Shown here: piece after piece, positions 1-9,201 of the stretch
Layout of the letters: the number at the start of each line of letters is the position of its first letter
How positions within the stretch are numbered: the first letter of the stretch is position 1
The notes under the pieces: generated by a model
Seen by the model: the letters and a program-made list of their open reading frames with translations, nothing else
What the model was told of the DNA's origin: nothing
The model's database searches: none
Program-made: the position numbers and the translations under genes
Assembly (NCBI RefSeq): GCF_000177635.2
Contig: NC_014836.1
Span: 849,501-913,500 of the forward strand
Direction of reading: 5' to 3'
DNA: 64,000 bases
From: Desulfurispirillum indicum S5
Lineage (GTDB): Bacteria > Chrysiogenota > Chrysiogenetes > Chrysiogenales > Chrysiogenaceae

Positions 1-110
1 AAATGTACATGTCAGTATTTAGAATAAAGGAGGAAAAGCTTGCGGCATAGGCTGCAATAAGAAAACTTAAACTTCCTCGAAATATGTCTGGACAACTGGG
101 CCCACTTTAA

Positions 111-296
111 TCAGATGCCACGTACTATAACTGGAAATCCAAGTATGGTGGCATGCAGGCGTCAGATCTTCGTCGTATGAAGGAGCTTGAGCGAGAACTT
201 TCCAAACTTAAGCGAATGTATGCGGATATGGCTCTTGAGAATCACGCTCTTCGTGGCTTGATCGAAAAAAGCTCTGAGGCCGAGCGCGCAGCGTGA
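111..296 (+). pseudogene. IS3-family transposase OrfA, C-terminal remnant
   Basis: The frame ending at the TGA at 294-296 encodes ATYYNWKSKYGGM followed by a leucine/lysine-rich helix. This matches the end of the helix-turn-helix and the leucine zipper of IS3-group OrfA proteins. An in-frame stop lies at 108-110 and no OrfA N-terminus can be read upstream, so the gene is broken or rearranged at its 5' side. An A-rich stretch (265-270) sits where IS3 elements usually frameshift. However, the downstream OrfB frame is +1 rather than -1 relative to OrfA, so programmed frameshifting cannot be claimed. This is a decayed mobile-element remnant. Confidence 0.75.
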
Positions 297-741
297 TGCT
301 GTAGAGCACCTTATCAGCGAACACCGTCTTTCTGTGCAGCGCAGCTGTCAGTGTGTCGGTCTGTCGCGCTCGGCCTGGTATTACAAGCCCAAAGAGAAGC
401 CCTCTGATGATGCTGTGATCGAAGCTATTCATAAGGTATTGGAAAGCAAACAACAGTGGGGGTTCTGGAAAGTATGCCAGAGTCTTCGTAGAGAACACCC
501 CTGGAACCATAAGCGCATTTACCGCGTATATCGCCTCCTGAAGCTGAACTTTCGAAACAAGGGGAAAAAGCGTCTGCCCGCTCGTGTGAAGATGCCACTG
601 CTTGCTCCGCCACAGCCAAATCAGACCCGTCTGCTGATTTCATGAGCGATGCGCTGTGCTCTGGACGGCGTTTTCGGACATTGAATGTCCTTGACGACTG
701 TAACCGCGAAGTGGTTCACATCGAAATTGATACCTCAATAA
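283..741 (+). pseudogene. IS3-family transposase OrfB, frameshifted and truncated
   Basis: The frame through 304-645 encodes an OrfB N-terminus: EHRLSVQRSCQCVGLSRSAWYY, a HTH_21-like region (QQWGFWKV) and then PARVKMP. At about 634 one base is missing relative to the usual TWSADFMSD motif: the frame gives TRLLIS and a stop at 643-645. Shifting by +1 restores SADFMSDAL and then [18 protein letters not shown]. The first two Asp residues of the DDE catalytic triad (in SADFMSD and LDD) are thus still legible. The element is cut at about 740, so the catalytic Glu and the right end are gone. It cannot encode an active transposase and is fused to the RHS remnant that follows. Confidence 0.8.
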
Positions 742-1333
742 CTTTTCCACTCCCAAAACTTCCCCGCATCCCTTCAGCCGTATTTGTCGTGGCGTCCCAC
801 ATGTAGGCATGGTTGCCAAAAAAGGGAAATCCGTCTACTTTGCGATTGCAGATAAGTACCTGTAACCCCATCGGATCAACCAGGCTCACCGGATTCCCGT
901 TGACATACGAATACGTATTCAACCCACCCGCCAGCCCAATCGGGTCACTCTGAGTATATCTTCCAGTGGTGGCGTCATAGTAACGGTGCCAGTTGCACCA
1001 CAGTCCGCTTTCCTGATCGTAGTACTGGCCAGGAAAGCCCAGATACAGCCCGCCGATCTGGTCAATCTGCACGGTGCGGTCAAAGGCCCTGTTGTCAGCT
1101 TGCCAGACCACGGCTTTGCTGTTGTTGGTCACCACTTCGGGCCGGCCCAGGTGATCGTTGTGGATGAAGGAGAGTGTACTGCCCTTGATCAAGCCGATGG
1201 GCTGGCCGTGCAGCCCGATATACTGGGTGGTGAGTGCGGTGCCGTTGGCCGACGTCTCGCCCAGCAATGCGCCATGGACAAGAAGGACAATCACCGCAAG
1301 ATAGCTATATAATTTTGTTTTGAATTGCTAATG
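716..1333 (-). pseudogene. RHS-repeat core and polymorphic tip, truncated at both ends
   Basis: A 192-codon frame (GTG at 1294, stop 716-718) encodes the end of an RHS core. It shows [55 protein letters not shown] and YSYVNGNP, then the PxxxxDPxGL peptidase-type motif ([10 protein letters not shown], residues 135-144). In intact RHS proteins a variable toxin tip follows this motif. Here about 40 residues remain ([11 protein letters not shown], then GNHAYMWD), and the last residues and stop are read from the antisense of the IS remnant. Upstream the frame closes at about 1331, so the large N-terminal part is absent. No immunity gene is recognisable between 1 and 716. It is a non-functional remnant of a contact-dependent toxin gene. 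Confidence 0.8.
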
Positions 1334-1526
1334 ATCTGCAATCGTATTGATCTACTGCAAAATGTCAATATATATTTCATATCAGGTCGCGCTTGCTCCA
1401 CGCAGACATTCTTGACTAATAGCTGCTGACACGGCATAGTTCGCAGATCGGTTCATGGAAACATATCGCTGCCGTGGCTGCCATATGTCTCCATGCTCAC
1501 CAGCACGCACTCCGGAGTATCTGAAT

Positions 1527-3884
1527 ATGACCACAACCAACCACGCCCTGGCGGTGCTGGAATACGCCAGGCTCAAAGAGCTGCTCAAGGAATTCACGGT
1601 TTCCAGCCTTGGCAAGCGGGAGCTTGATCGCCTGGAGCCTGCCCATTCCTATCTGGATGTGCGTTCGCGCCATGCCATCAGTCTGGAGTTCTATCTACTG
1701 AACCGCGACCACGGCGGTATTCCCTTTGGGCCTCTTTACGATCCACTGTGGTTGTGGGAGAAGATCGGGCAGAAGGGGGAGCTGCTGGAGCCGGGTGAGC
1801 TTTTGCAGGTGGCCCGTTTTCTGCTGGTGGTAAAGGGCGTCAAGGCCTTTCTGGCGGAGCTGGCGGGCGATACCTTTGTGCGCAGTCGCGAGATGGGGGG
1901 CGATCTGCATCCCTGCGCGGATCTGAAGAGCCGCATTGAGCTGTGCATCGAAGAGGGTGGCCAGATCAGCGACAGCGCTTCCCCCAATCTCAAGCGCATT
2001 CGGCGGGAGCTGCGCACGGCGCGCTCCAGGGTCAAAAAACAGATGGAGCGCTACCTGAGCGATGCCCAGTACAAGGACATCATCATCGACCCCATTATCA
2101 CCATTCGCCGCGACCGTTACGTCATTCCCCTGCGCTCCAACTTCAAGGGCAAGATTGACGGCATCGTGCAGGATCACTCGGCCAGTGGCGGCACCTTTTT
2201 TGTGGAGCCCAAGGAGAGCGTGGAGCTGAATAACCGTCTGGCGGAGCTGCAGGCGGGTGAGCGCGAAGAGGAGTACCGCATTATCCGCGAGCTGGGCGAG
2301 CTGGTGCAGTCGCGCCTGCGGGCCTTGCAGGAGAATACGGCGCTGCTGGCGCGCATGGATATGTACACGGCCTTTGCCCGCTACGCCATCCGTTACCATG
2401 GAACGTTCCTGGAGCCTTCCCAGCACAAGGGCTGCTGCCTGCCCAGGCTGCGCCATCCCTTGCTGAAAAATCCGGTTCCGGTGGACGCGTATCTGGGAGG
2501 CGAGCACCCCTCCATGCTGCTGATCACCGGCCCCAACACCGGCGGCAAGACTATCGCCCTCAAGTCCCTGGGGCTGGCGGTACTGAGCCACAACAGTGGC
2601 ATGCCGGTGCTGTGCAGTGAGGTGGAAAGCTTTATGGGCTATTTTGACAGTGTCTTCGCCGATATCGGCGACGAGCAGTCCATCGAGCAGAACCTCTCCA
2701 CCTTCAGCGGCCATATCGTCAACATCGCCCATGTGGCGGGCAATGCCACGGAGCGCTCCCTGGTGCTGCTGGACGAGTTGGGCAGCGGAACCGACCCTGA
2801 AGAGGGCGGCGCCCTGGCGGTGGGGATTCTGGAATACTTCCGTCAGCGCAAGTGCAGTGTGGTGGCCACCACCCACCATAATGCCGTCAAGCGCTACGCC
2901 TTCACCACGGGCGGAATCGGCAACGCCTGCATGGAGTTCGACCTGCAGACGCTGCAGCCCACCTATCGCATTCTCTATGGCTATCAGGGGGAATCCAGCG
3001 CCCTGGCCATCGCCCAGCGCCACGGCTTGCCCGGGGAAATCCTGGAAACTTCCCGAAACTTCCTGGAAAGCCAGTCCGGCGAAGAGGCCAAGACCATTGC
3101 GGCCCTGGAGCGCAAGTTGGAGAAGTTTGCCCGTCGCAGCGACCAGTTTGAGCGCGAGTCCAGGGAACTGAAGGAGAAGTTGCGCACGGTGACCCTCCAG
3201 CAGCAGAACCTGGACAGCGAGGCCCAGCACATCCTGCAGCAGGCCACCATGCAGGCGCGGGACATTCTGCGCCAGGCCCGCCGCGAGGCCGATGGCTATA
3301 TCAAAAAACTCAAGGACACCTCGGTGCGCCAGCACGCCGAAGCCCAGGCTGAATTCAACCAGCTCAGCCGCCAGGTCTACGCCGAAGCGGACCGCATGGA
3401 GCGCTCTCACCTGGAAAAGCCCCTCTCACTGGAGCCGGGGCAGCGGGTCTTTGTGGCAAAGCTGCAGCGCGACGGCACCATTGTCAGCCGCAGTGGCAAG
3501 AGCGTGCAGGTGGAAGTGGGGGGCATGACCATCAAATCCCGCGCCGATGAGCTGTTTGCGCCCCGCGATACGCAAAGTCCAACGCCGGCAGCCAGTGAAG
3601 GCAGGAAGTCAGTGTCAAACTACCAGGCACCTGCCACCAGCGTGAAACCCGAACTGTTACTGGTGGGCAAGCGGGTGGAAGAAGCCCTGGACGAACTGGA
3701 AAAGTACATCAGCAGTGCCGCCGTGGCCGAGCGTGAATCAGTGCGTATCGTCCACGGGCTGGGCAGTGGACGCCTGAAGCGAGCCGTGCGGGAGTATCTG
3801 CAGCAGAGCCCCCTGGTGAAGGAGTTGCGCGACGGCGAGGCCTTTGAAGGTGGTCTGGGCGCCACGGTGGTGCAACTCACCTGA
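1527..3884 (+). CDS. mutS2: Endonuclease MutS2
   Basis: This 785-residue protein has the MutS2 architecture. Residues 1-300 form the MutS core/clamp region, with SASGGTFFVEPKESVELNN. The ABC-type ATPase follows, with Walker A GPNTGGKT at about 335-342 and Walker B LVLLDELGSGTDPEEGG around 413-428. A coiled coil of about 500-620 precedes a C-terminal Smr nuclease domain (about 703-785, with VRIVHGLGSGRLKRAVREYL). MutS2 proteins bind branched DNA and collided ribosomes and have been linked to suppression of recombination and to ribosome rescue. The frame is open from 1455, but the ATG at 1527 has a GGAG at 1514-1517 and gives the usual family N-terminus (HALAVLEYARLKELL). Nothing in the active motifs is missing. 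Confidence 0.95.
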   Translation: MTTTNHALAVLEYARLKELLKEFTVSSLGKRELDRLEPAHSYLDVRSRHAISLEFYLLNRDHGGIPFGPLYDPLWLWEKIGQKGELLEPGELLQVARFLLVVKGVKAFLAELAGDTFVRSREMGGDLHPCADLKSRIELCIEEGGQISDSASPNLKRIRRELRTARSRVKKQMERYLSDAQYKDIIIDPIITIRRDRYVIPLRSNFKGKIDGIVQDHSASGGTFFVEPKESVELNNRLAELQAGEREEEYRIIRELGELVQSRLRALQENTALLARMDMYTAFARYAIRYHGTFLEPSQHKGCCLPRLRHPLLKNPVPVDAYLGGEHPSMLLITGPNTGGKTIALKSLGLAVLSHNSGMPVLCSEVESFMGYFDSVFADIGDEQSIEQNLSTFSGHIVNIAHVAGNATERSLVLLDELGSGTDPEEGGALAVGILEYFRQRKCSVVATTHHNAVKRYAFTTGGIGNACMEFDLQTLQPTYRILYGYQGESSALAIAQRHGLPGEILETSRNFLESQSGEEAKTIAALERKLEKFARRSDQFERESRELKEKLRTVTLQQQNLDSEAQHILQQATMQARDILRQARREADGYIKKLKDTSVRQHAEAQAEFNQLSRQVYAEADRMERSHLEKPLSLEPGQRVFVAKLQRDGTIVSRSGKSVQVEVGGMTIKSRADELFAPRDTQSPTPAASEGRKSVSNYQAPATSVKPELLLVGKRVEEALDELEKYISSAAVAERESVRIVHGLGSGRLKRAVREYLQQSPLVKELRDGEAFEGGLGATVVQLT

Positions 3885-4000
3885 TCCCGGCACGCTTGCG
3901 CGCCTTGCCTGATGCCTTTTTCCACGGCACGCTAATTCTTTACTTTTGACGGTCATGTCAGTATTCTGTGACCACAAACTTTCCCGGAGGATTCCAGCGA

Positions 4001-4750
4001 ATGAAGCGTTTTCCCTTTGTACTCCTGCTCATCTTTGTGTTCATATATTCCATTTCCACATCCCATGCGGCACCATCCTCCAATTCCGCCACATTCAGTA
4101 TTTTTGATATTCTCTTTATCGGCGCGATCATCTTCTTCATCGTGCGCGCCCTGCGCGGTCGCACTTCCCGCAACAACAACCCCAAGGACGACTGGACCCT
4201 CGGCGGCAAAGACCAGGACAGCTATTCCCCTACCGCCAGCAACGAACCGCGCACAACACCCGGTGCAGACAAGATTACCTCCCTGTATCCTGAACAGACA
4301 ACCCACAAAGGACTGCGCCCCATTGAGATGAGCGACCCCAACTTCACGGAAGGTGACTTTCTGGCTGCCGCCCGCGAGGTTTTCAGCACAGTGCAGCAGG
4401 CCAAGGCCAACGAAGAGCTTGAACAGATTGAGTTCCTGATGGACAAGGCTATGCTCAACCAGCTTCAGGAGGACATTGCCACCTGGCGCAAAGAGGGCAA
4501 GCGCGTTCAGCTGGATTCCGCCACCATCCACTCGGCACTGGTGGCCGATGCCATTCAGCAGATGGGAACGGACTGCATTACGGTGAAATTTGAAGCAACC
4601 CTGGACCGCACTTTCCTGCCTGTCGATGTTGAGGGTGAACCTGAGCCGGTACACGAAACAGTCACGGAATACTGGCGCTTCATGCGCAATATCGGCGAAG
4701 CCGCCTGGCAGCTGATAGGCGTGTATGACGCCGACGAGTACGAGGAGTAA
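4001..4750 (+). CDS. Tim44-like domain membrane protein
   Basis: The predicted protein has 249 residues. It has an N-terminal hydrophobic segment (MKRFPFVLLLIFVFIY) resembling a signal peptide, a second hydrophobic segment at about 32-50 (IFDILFIGAIIFFIVRAL), a polar Asn/Lys/Thr-rich linker, and a C-terminal domain (about 115-249). The C-terminal region (DFLAAAREVFSTVQQA, then ITVKFEATLDR and WRFMRNIGEAAWQLIGV) resembles bacterial Tim44-like (PF04280-type) proteins, which are membrane-anchored with an NTF2-like fold. Bacterial members have no firm function. The ATG at 4001 is preceded by GGAGG at 3986-3990, which supports it over the GTG at 3968. argC starts three bases after the stop, so the two are probably cotranscribed. 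Confidence 0.7.
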   Translation: MKRFPFVLLLIFVFIYSISTSHAAPSSNSATFSIFDILFIGAIIFFIVRALRGRTSRNNNPKDDWTLGGKDQDSYSPTASNEPRTTPGADKITSLYPEQTTHKGLRPIEMSDPNFTEGDFLAAAREVFSTVQQAKANEELEQIEFLMDKAMLNQLQEDIATWRKEGKRVQLDSATIHSALVADAIQQMGTDCITVKFEATLDRTFLPVDVEGEPEPVHETVTEYWRFMRNIGEAAWQLIGVYDADEYEE

Positions 4751-4753
4751 ACA

Positions 4754-5791
4754 ATGATACGGGCCGCCATTATCGGGGCTACCGGCTACACCGGCGCGGA
4801 GCTGATGCGTATTCTGCTGCTCCATCCGGAAGCAACCCTGGAAGTCGCCACCAGTCAGTCCAGCTGCACAGAGCGCGTCACCGACCACTATCCGGCCCTG
4901 CATGGCCTGTGCGATCTTCGCTTCGAAGAGAACATACCGGAGTCCATAGCCAGGCGCATCGATGTGGTCTTTCTGGCGCTGCCCCATGGCGAGGCCATGG
5001 AAGCGGCCATTGCCTACCACCAGCTGGGGGTGAGGGTTATCGACCTGAGCGCCGATTTCCGCATTGATGACGCCGGCGCCTATCGGAATATCTACGGCAA
5101 AGACCACCTGGCCCCCCAACTGTTGCGTCAGAAAGTCTATGGCCTCAGTGAGATCAATCGCACCGCCATTGCCGCCAGCTCTCTGGTGGCCAATCCCGGC
5201 TGCTATCCCACCTGCACACTGCTCTCGGTGGCTCCCTTGGCGCAGAAGGGCCTTCTCTGCAATCCCGTCATCGTCGACGCCAAAAGTGGTGTCAGTGGTG
5301 CTGGCAAGAAGCCCGGCCCCCGCACCCACTTTGTGGAAATCAACGAAGGTTTCTCTCCCTATGGCGTGGGCACCCACCGCCACCAGCCGGAGATCACCCA
5401 GGAGATGGACAAGCTGGGCACTCTGCAAAGTGACGTGATATTCACCCCCCACCTGCTCCCCCTGAGTCGTGGCATGCTGACCACCACCTACCTGGGACTG
5501 CAACCCGGCACCACGGTGGAACAGGTTGTGACTGCCTATGAACAGTTCTGCCAGCACGAACCCTTTGTGTACTTTCTGGGCCTGGACCGTTTCCCCAGTG
5601 TGCGCGACGTGCGTGGCTCCAATAACTGTTTCATCGGCATACACATCGACATTGCCCATCAGCGGGCCATCGTGATTGCTGCCATTGATAACCTGATGAA
5701 GGGTGCGTCGGGGCAGGCGGTGCAGAACATGAACATCATGTTCGGCCTTCCCGAAGACTGCGGCCTGAAGGGTATGCTTCAAGTGCTCTGA
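4754..5791 (+). CDS. argC: N-acetyl-gamma-glutamyl-phosphate reductase
   Basis: This 345-residue enzyme catalyses NADPH-dependent reduction of N-acetylglutamyl phosphate to the semialdehyde, step three of arginine synthesis. The sequence shows the N-terminal dinucleotide-binding motif IIGATGYTGAELMRIL, LPHGEA and IDLSADFR. The active-site Cys150 lies in VANPGCYPT, and KSGVSGAGKKP follows. The length is normal for the family. An AGGAG sits just before the ATG. No other arg genes are present in the window, so argC lies apart from its pathway, between the Tim44-like gene and rlpA. Confidence 0.97.
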   Translation: MIRAAIIGATGYTGAELMRILLLHPEATLEVATSQSSCTERVTDHYPALHGLCDLRFEENIPESIARRIDVVFLALPHGEAMEAAIAYHQLGVRVIDLSADFRIDDAGAYRNIYGKDHLAPQLLRQKVYGLSEINRTAIAASSLVANPGCYPTCTLLSVAPLAQKGLLCNPVIVDAKSGVSGAGKKPGPRTHFVEINEGFSPYGVGTHRHQPEITQEMDKLGTLQSDVIFTPHLLPLSRGMLTTTYLGLQPGTTVEQVVTAYEQFCQHEPFVYFLGLDRFPSVRDVRGSNNCFIGIHIDIAHQRAIVIAAIDNLMKGASGQAVQNMNIMFGLPEDCGLKGMLQVL

Positions 5792-5804
5792 CGGAGTCGT
5801 ATCC

Positions 5805-6599
5805 ATGCGCATTGTGCTCACGCTGCTGCTTCTGGCCTCCACTCTGTGGCTGACCACCGCCTGCGGACCACGGGATCCACGGGCTTCCATGCCACCCATA
5901 CGCAAGGACTTCGGCACCCCCGCCGGACACGCTCCCGGCACCTTGCGATCCTATACCATCGACGGACAGACCTATCATCCCGTTGAAACTGTCTCCACGG
6001 GCTTTCGTGAGCGGGGCATCGCCTCCTGGTACGGTCACCCCTTCCACGGACGCAAGACCAGCAACGGCGAGACCTACGACATGTACAAGTTCACGGCCGC
6101 CCATAAAACCCTGCCCATGAACGTCTATGTGCAGGTGAACAATCTGGAGAACGGCAAGTCCACCATCGTGCGCATCAACGATCGTGGACCCTTCGCGCCA
6201 CGCCGGATCATCGATCTTTCCAAGGCTGCGGCAGAGCGTATCGACATGGTCGGCCCCGGCACAGCTCCCGTCGAAATCATCGTGCTGGGCTACAACCTGC
6301 GCGATCCCCGCGCGCAGACGACCCGCCACCAGACCGGTGATTTTTTCCGCTCCCGGGAAATGATCCAGCAGGGTAATTTCACCCTGCAGGTGGGCGCTTT
6401 CCGCAGCCGTGAAAACGCAGAACAGCAAGCGCAACAGCTCCGTACCCAGTACCAGCACGTGAGTGTCACTCCCCATGACTCACCCCAGGGAACACTTTAC
6501 CGGGTCAGGGTCGGCAGGTATACTACCCTCGCGACAGCCGAACTGGAGAGCGAGCGGCTGCAGCGCCGCGGTGTGGACAACGTCGTGGTGGCTCAGTAG
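5805..6599 (+). CDS. rlpA: RlpA-family lipoprotein with SPOR domain
   Basis: This 264-residue lipoprotein has a signal peptide ending in a lipobox-like TTACG (Cys at about 20). The RlpA double-psi beta-barrel follows at about 68-165, with GIASWYGHPFHGRKTSNGE, KTLPMNVYVQV and RINDRGPF. A C-terminal SPOR domain (about 185-262, FTLQVGAFRSRENAEQQAQQL) binds denuded septal glycan. Family members are lytic transglycosylases that cleave peptidoglycan strands lacking stem peptides at the division site. The Asp in INDRGPF, important for catalysis in the family, is present. The gene begins 13 bases after argC and is probably transcribed with it. Confidence 0.92.
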   Translation: MRIVLTLLLLASTLWLTTACGPRDPRASMPPIRKDFGTPAGHAPGTLRSYTIDGQTYHPVETVSTGFRERGIASWYGHPFHGRKTSNGETYDMYKFTAAHKTLPMNVYVQVNNLENGKSTIVRINDRGPFAPRRIIDLSKAAAERIDMVGPGTAPVEIIVLGYNLRDPRAQTTRHQTGDFFRSREMIQQGNFTLQVGAFRSRENAEQQAQQLRTQYQHVSVTPHDSPQGTLYRVRVGRYTTLATAELESERLQRRGVDNVVVAQ

Positions 6600-6665
6600 C
6601 TCTGTACCAGACCAACACTGTTTATCGCCTGTAACGGGCATAGAATACTTTCTCTGGAGGAATGT

Positions 6666-7898
6666 TTGGAATCCCTGTCACCCATCCGGAAAACCATTAC
6701 CGGCGTACAAATGCTCTTTGTCGCTTTTGGCGCCCTGGTTCTGGTTCCCCTGCTCACCGGCCTTGATCCCTCGGTCGCCCTCTTCACCGCCGGCATCGGC
6801 ACCCTGCTCTTTCAGTTTATCACCAAACGCACAGTGCCCATCTTCCTGGCCAGCTCATTTGCCTACATCGCCCCCATCATCGTTGCCACAGAGCTCTATG
6901 GCCTGCCCGGCACATTGGGTGGTCTGCTGGCCGCCGGTCTGGTGCAAGTGGCCCTCTCCTTCGCCGTGCGTCTCAAAGGTGACGGTTTCATCCACAAGTA
7001 TCTGCCCGCCATTGTAGTAGGGCCAGTCATCATGCTGATCGGGCTGATTCTCGCTCCAGTGGCCGTGAACATGGCCCAGGGAATGACTGGCGACGGCAGT
7101 TACCAGCTGGTGCCGCTGCCCCAGGCCATTACGGTTGCCGCTGTATCTCTGCTGACCACCATTGGAGTGACCCTGTGGGGACGAGGCATGCTGCGTTTTA
7201 TTCCGATCCTGATGGGCGTCGGCAGTGGTTACGCTACTGCTTTGATTCTGGGTATCGTCAGTTTTGACCCCATTCGCGAAGCCCAGTGGTTCTCAGTACC
7301 GGCCTTCACCATGCCCGAATTCCACCTGGCTGCCATTCTCTTTATGATTCCCGTGGTCATTGCACCGACCATTGAACACATCGGCGATATGATCGCCATT
7401 TCCAAGGTCACCGGCAAAGACTATCTGAAGGAGCCGGGTCTGAAGAATACCCTGCTGGGTGACGGCCTGGCCACCTCCACAGCCGCCATGTTCGGCGGAC
7501 CACCCAACACCACCTACTCTGAAGTGACCGGCGCTGTGGCCCTGCTGCGCATCTACGATACAACCATCATGACCATCGCCGCCATCACAGCCATTACCCT
7601 CGCCTTTGTGGGCAAGCTGGGAGCCATACTGGCGACGATTCCCGTGCCCGTCATGGGTGGTATCATGATCCTGCTCTTCGGCATGATCACCGCCATCGGC
7701 ATTGGTTCCCTGGTACGGGCCAAGGTGGATATGGCCAACGGACGCAACATGATCATCGTCGCCGTCATTCTCGTCTTCGGCATCGGCGGTATGGCGCTGA
7801 ATATCGGCCAGTTTCACCTGGGCAGCCTGGGGCTTGCCGGACTGGTGGGCGTCATTCTGAACATTGTGCTGCCACAGAACCTGGGCAAGGAGAGCTGA
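6666..7898 (+). CDS. uraA: Uracil/xanthine permease (NCS2 family)
   Basis: This 410-residue, highly hydrophobic protein has about 12-14 transmembrane segments and the hallmarks of nucleobase-cation symporter-2 uracil transporters. These include [26 protein letters not shown] near the N-terminus in overlapping parts, [12 protein letters not shown], and the substrate-site region around [17 protein letters not shown] and [16 protein letters not shown]. The start is TTG at 6666. GGAGG at 6656-6660 lies 5 bases upstream, and the ATG at 6662 is out of frame. The gene sits directly upstream of upp, which makes a uracil salvage pair in which the permease supplies substrate to the phosphoribosyltransferase. 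Confidence 0.93.
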   Translation: MESLSPIRKTITGVQMLFVAFGALVLVPLLTGLDPSVALFTAGIGTLLFQFITKRTVPIFLASSFAYIAPIIVATELYGLPGTLGGLLAAGLVQVALSFAVRLKGDGFIHKYLPAIVVGPVIMLIGLILAPVAVNMAQGMTGDGSYQLVPLPQAITVAAVSLLTTIGVTLWGRGMLRFIPILMGVGSGYATALILGIVSFDPIREAQWFSVPAFTMPEFHLAAILFMIPVVIAPTIEHIGDMIAISKVTGKDYLKEPGLKNTLLGDGLATSTAAMFGGPPNTTYSEVTGAVALLRIYDTTIMTIAAITAITLAFVGKLGAILATIPVPVMGGIMILLFGMITAIGIGSLVRAKVDMANGRNMIIVAVILVFGIGGMALNIGQFHLGSLGLAGLVGVILNIVLPQNLGKES

Positions 7899-7900
7899 GC

Positions 7901-8530
7901 GTGCAGGATGTCTTTATTGTGGATCATCCGCTGATCCAGCATAAACTTACCTATATCAGGGACAGGAATACTTCCACCAAGATGTTCAAGGAGCTGCTGG
8001 AAGAGGTTTCCATGCTGATGGCCTATGAGATCACCCGCAACCTGGAGCTGGAAGATACTGATATCGAAACTCCCCTGGTGCCAACCAGGGGTAAGGTGCT
8101 GGGTGGCAAAAAGCTGGCGGTGGTACCCATTCTGCGGGCAGGCCTTGGTATGGTGCGCGGCATTGAAAACCTGATTCCCAATGTGCGCATTGGCCACCTG
8201 GGTATGTATCGCGATCACGATACCCTGCAACCGGTAGTCTACTACAACAAGCTGCCCCAGGATATGCACCAGCGGGATGTTATTCTGGTGGACCCCATGC
8301 TGGCGACAGGTGGCAGCGCTGTCATCGCCGTGGATGAGCTGAAAAAAGCCGGAGCACGCAGTGTCAAGTTTATGGCGCTGATCGCCGCGCCAGAGGGCAT
8401 CCGTCACTTCTTCGACCATCACCCCGATGTGCCGATCTATGTGGCCGCTGTAGATGAAAAGCTCAGTGAGCAGGGCTACATTCTTCCCGGGCTCGGTGAT
8501 GCGGGAGATCGCATTTTCGGGACCAGATAA
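7901..8530 (+). CDS. upp: Uracil phosphoribosyltransferase
   Basis: This 209-residue enzyme converts uracil and PRPP to UMP. It shows the PRPP-binding loop [11 protein letters not shown] (about 130-140), [10 protein letters not shown], and the C-terminal uracil-binding [18 protein letters not shown] region. It starts with GTG at 7901, two bases after the permease stop, with AAGGAGAG overlapping the end of that gene. The permease and enzyme are therefore likely translated from one message. A hairpin terminator follows at 8551-8585. Confidence 0.97.
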   Translation: MQDVFIVDHPLIQHKLTYIRDRNTSTKMFKELLEEVSMLMAYEITRNLELEDTDIETPLVPTRGKVLGGKKLAVVPILRAGLGMVRGIENLIPNVRIGHLGMYRDHDTLQPVVYYNKLPQDMHQRDVILVDPMLATGGSAVIAVDELKKAGARSVKFMALIAAPEGIRHFFDHHPDVPIYVAAVDEKLSEQGYILPGLGDAGDRIFGTR

Positions 8531-8550
8531 CGCTGATTTTCTACACACAA

Positions 8551-8585
8551 ACGCCCCCGCAGGAGATTCCCGCAGGGGCGTTTTC
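8551..8585. terminator. Bidirectional intrinsic terminator between upp and gmhA
   Basis: Left arm ACGCCCCCGC (8551-8560) pairs with right arm GCAGGGGCGT (8572-8581) with one mismatch and is followed by a T-rich run. A-rich sequence precedes the left arm. The hairpin lies between convergent upp (+) and gmhA (-) and can serve both. Confidence 0.75.
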
Positions 8586-8606
8586 TGTTATCACGAACGG
8601 GAGAAG

Positions 8607-9182
8607 CTACCCGAACTCCATACGTTTTTCGATCAGATCGCACAGGATGTGGATCACCATGATGTGCATCTCCTGGATACGCGGTGTATGGGGTGAGGGA
8701 ATGATGATAGAGTGGTGGGTCATGGCGGCCAGCTTGCCACCATCGCGACCACTGAGGCTGATGGTGACGCCGCCTTTGCGATGGGCCTCTTCCATGGCGC
8801 TGATCACGTTGGGGGAATTGCCGGAAGTGCTGATGCCAAAGACAATATCACCTCCCTGACAGAGCCCTTCCACCTGGCGCCGGAAGACATTTTCATAGCC
8901 ATAGTCATTGGCGATGGCCGTCATGGCGGCATTGTCAGCGCACAGGGCAATGGCGGGATAGGAGTGGCGCTCCAGCAGAAAGCGACCGAGCAGCTCACCG
9001 GCCATATGCATGGCATCACTGGCCGAGCCGCCATTGCCCATCAGCAGCACCTTGTGCTTGTGGCGCAGGGCGCCGGCTATCACATCGGCGATGGTGGCAA
9101 TGGTGGGGATCAGCTGCTCCATCTGATCAAGCAGCTGACGGTGTTCCTTCAGCTGGCGGCTGATGATATCATAGGTATCCAC
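8607..9182 (-). CDS. gmhA: Phosphoheptose isomerase (SIS domain)
   Basis: This SIS-fold protein of 191 residues makes D-glycero-D-manno-heptose 7-phosphate from sedoheptulose 7-phosphate, the first step of the ADP-heptose pathway for LPS inner core. Motifs seen are MGNGGSASDAMHMAGELLGRF, ADNAAMTAIANDYGYENVF, ISTSGNSPNVISAM and the C-terminal helix with QEMHIMVIHILCDLIE. The frame is open to 9224, but GTG at 9182 is preceded by AGGAGG at a good distance and gives the typical family length. The thioredoxin-like gene ends 19 bases upstream and is probably cotranscribed. Confidence 0.93.
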   Translation of the reverse strand: MDTYDIISRQLKEHRQLLDQMEQLIPTIATIADVIAGALRHKHKVLLMGNGGSASDAMHMAGELLGRFLLERHSYPAIALCADNAAMTAIANDYGYENVFRRQVEGLCQGGDIVFGISTSGNSPNVISAMEEAHRKGGVTISLSGRDGGKLAAMTHHSIIIPSPHTPRIQEMHIMVIHILCDLIEKRMEFG

Positions 9183-9201
9183 TGACTTTCCTCCTGGGCA
9201 C

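Noticed and set aside
265-270. Programmed -1 frameshift in the IS3 remnant
   Set aside because: An A6 run is present, but the readable OrfB frame is +1 relative to OrfA, and the element is decayed.
1695-3410. 571-codon open frame antisense to mutS2
   Set aside because: It lies wholly inside a well-recognised gene on the other strand; its His/Gln/Ala-rich composition is a codon-bias shadow.
3953-5941. 662-codon antisense frame across the Tim44-like gene and argC
   Set aside because: It shows no protein motifs and overlaps two supported genes with ribosome sites and family motifs.
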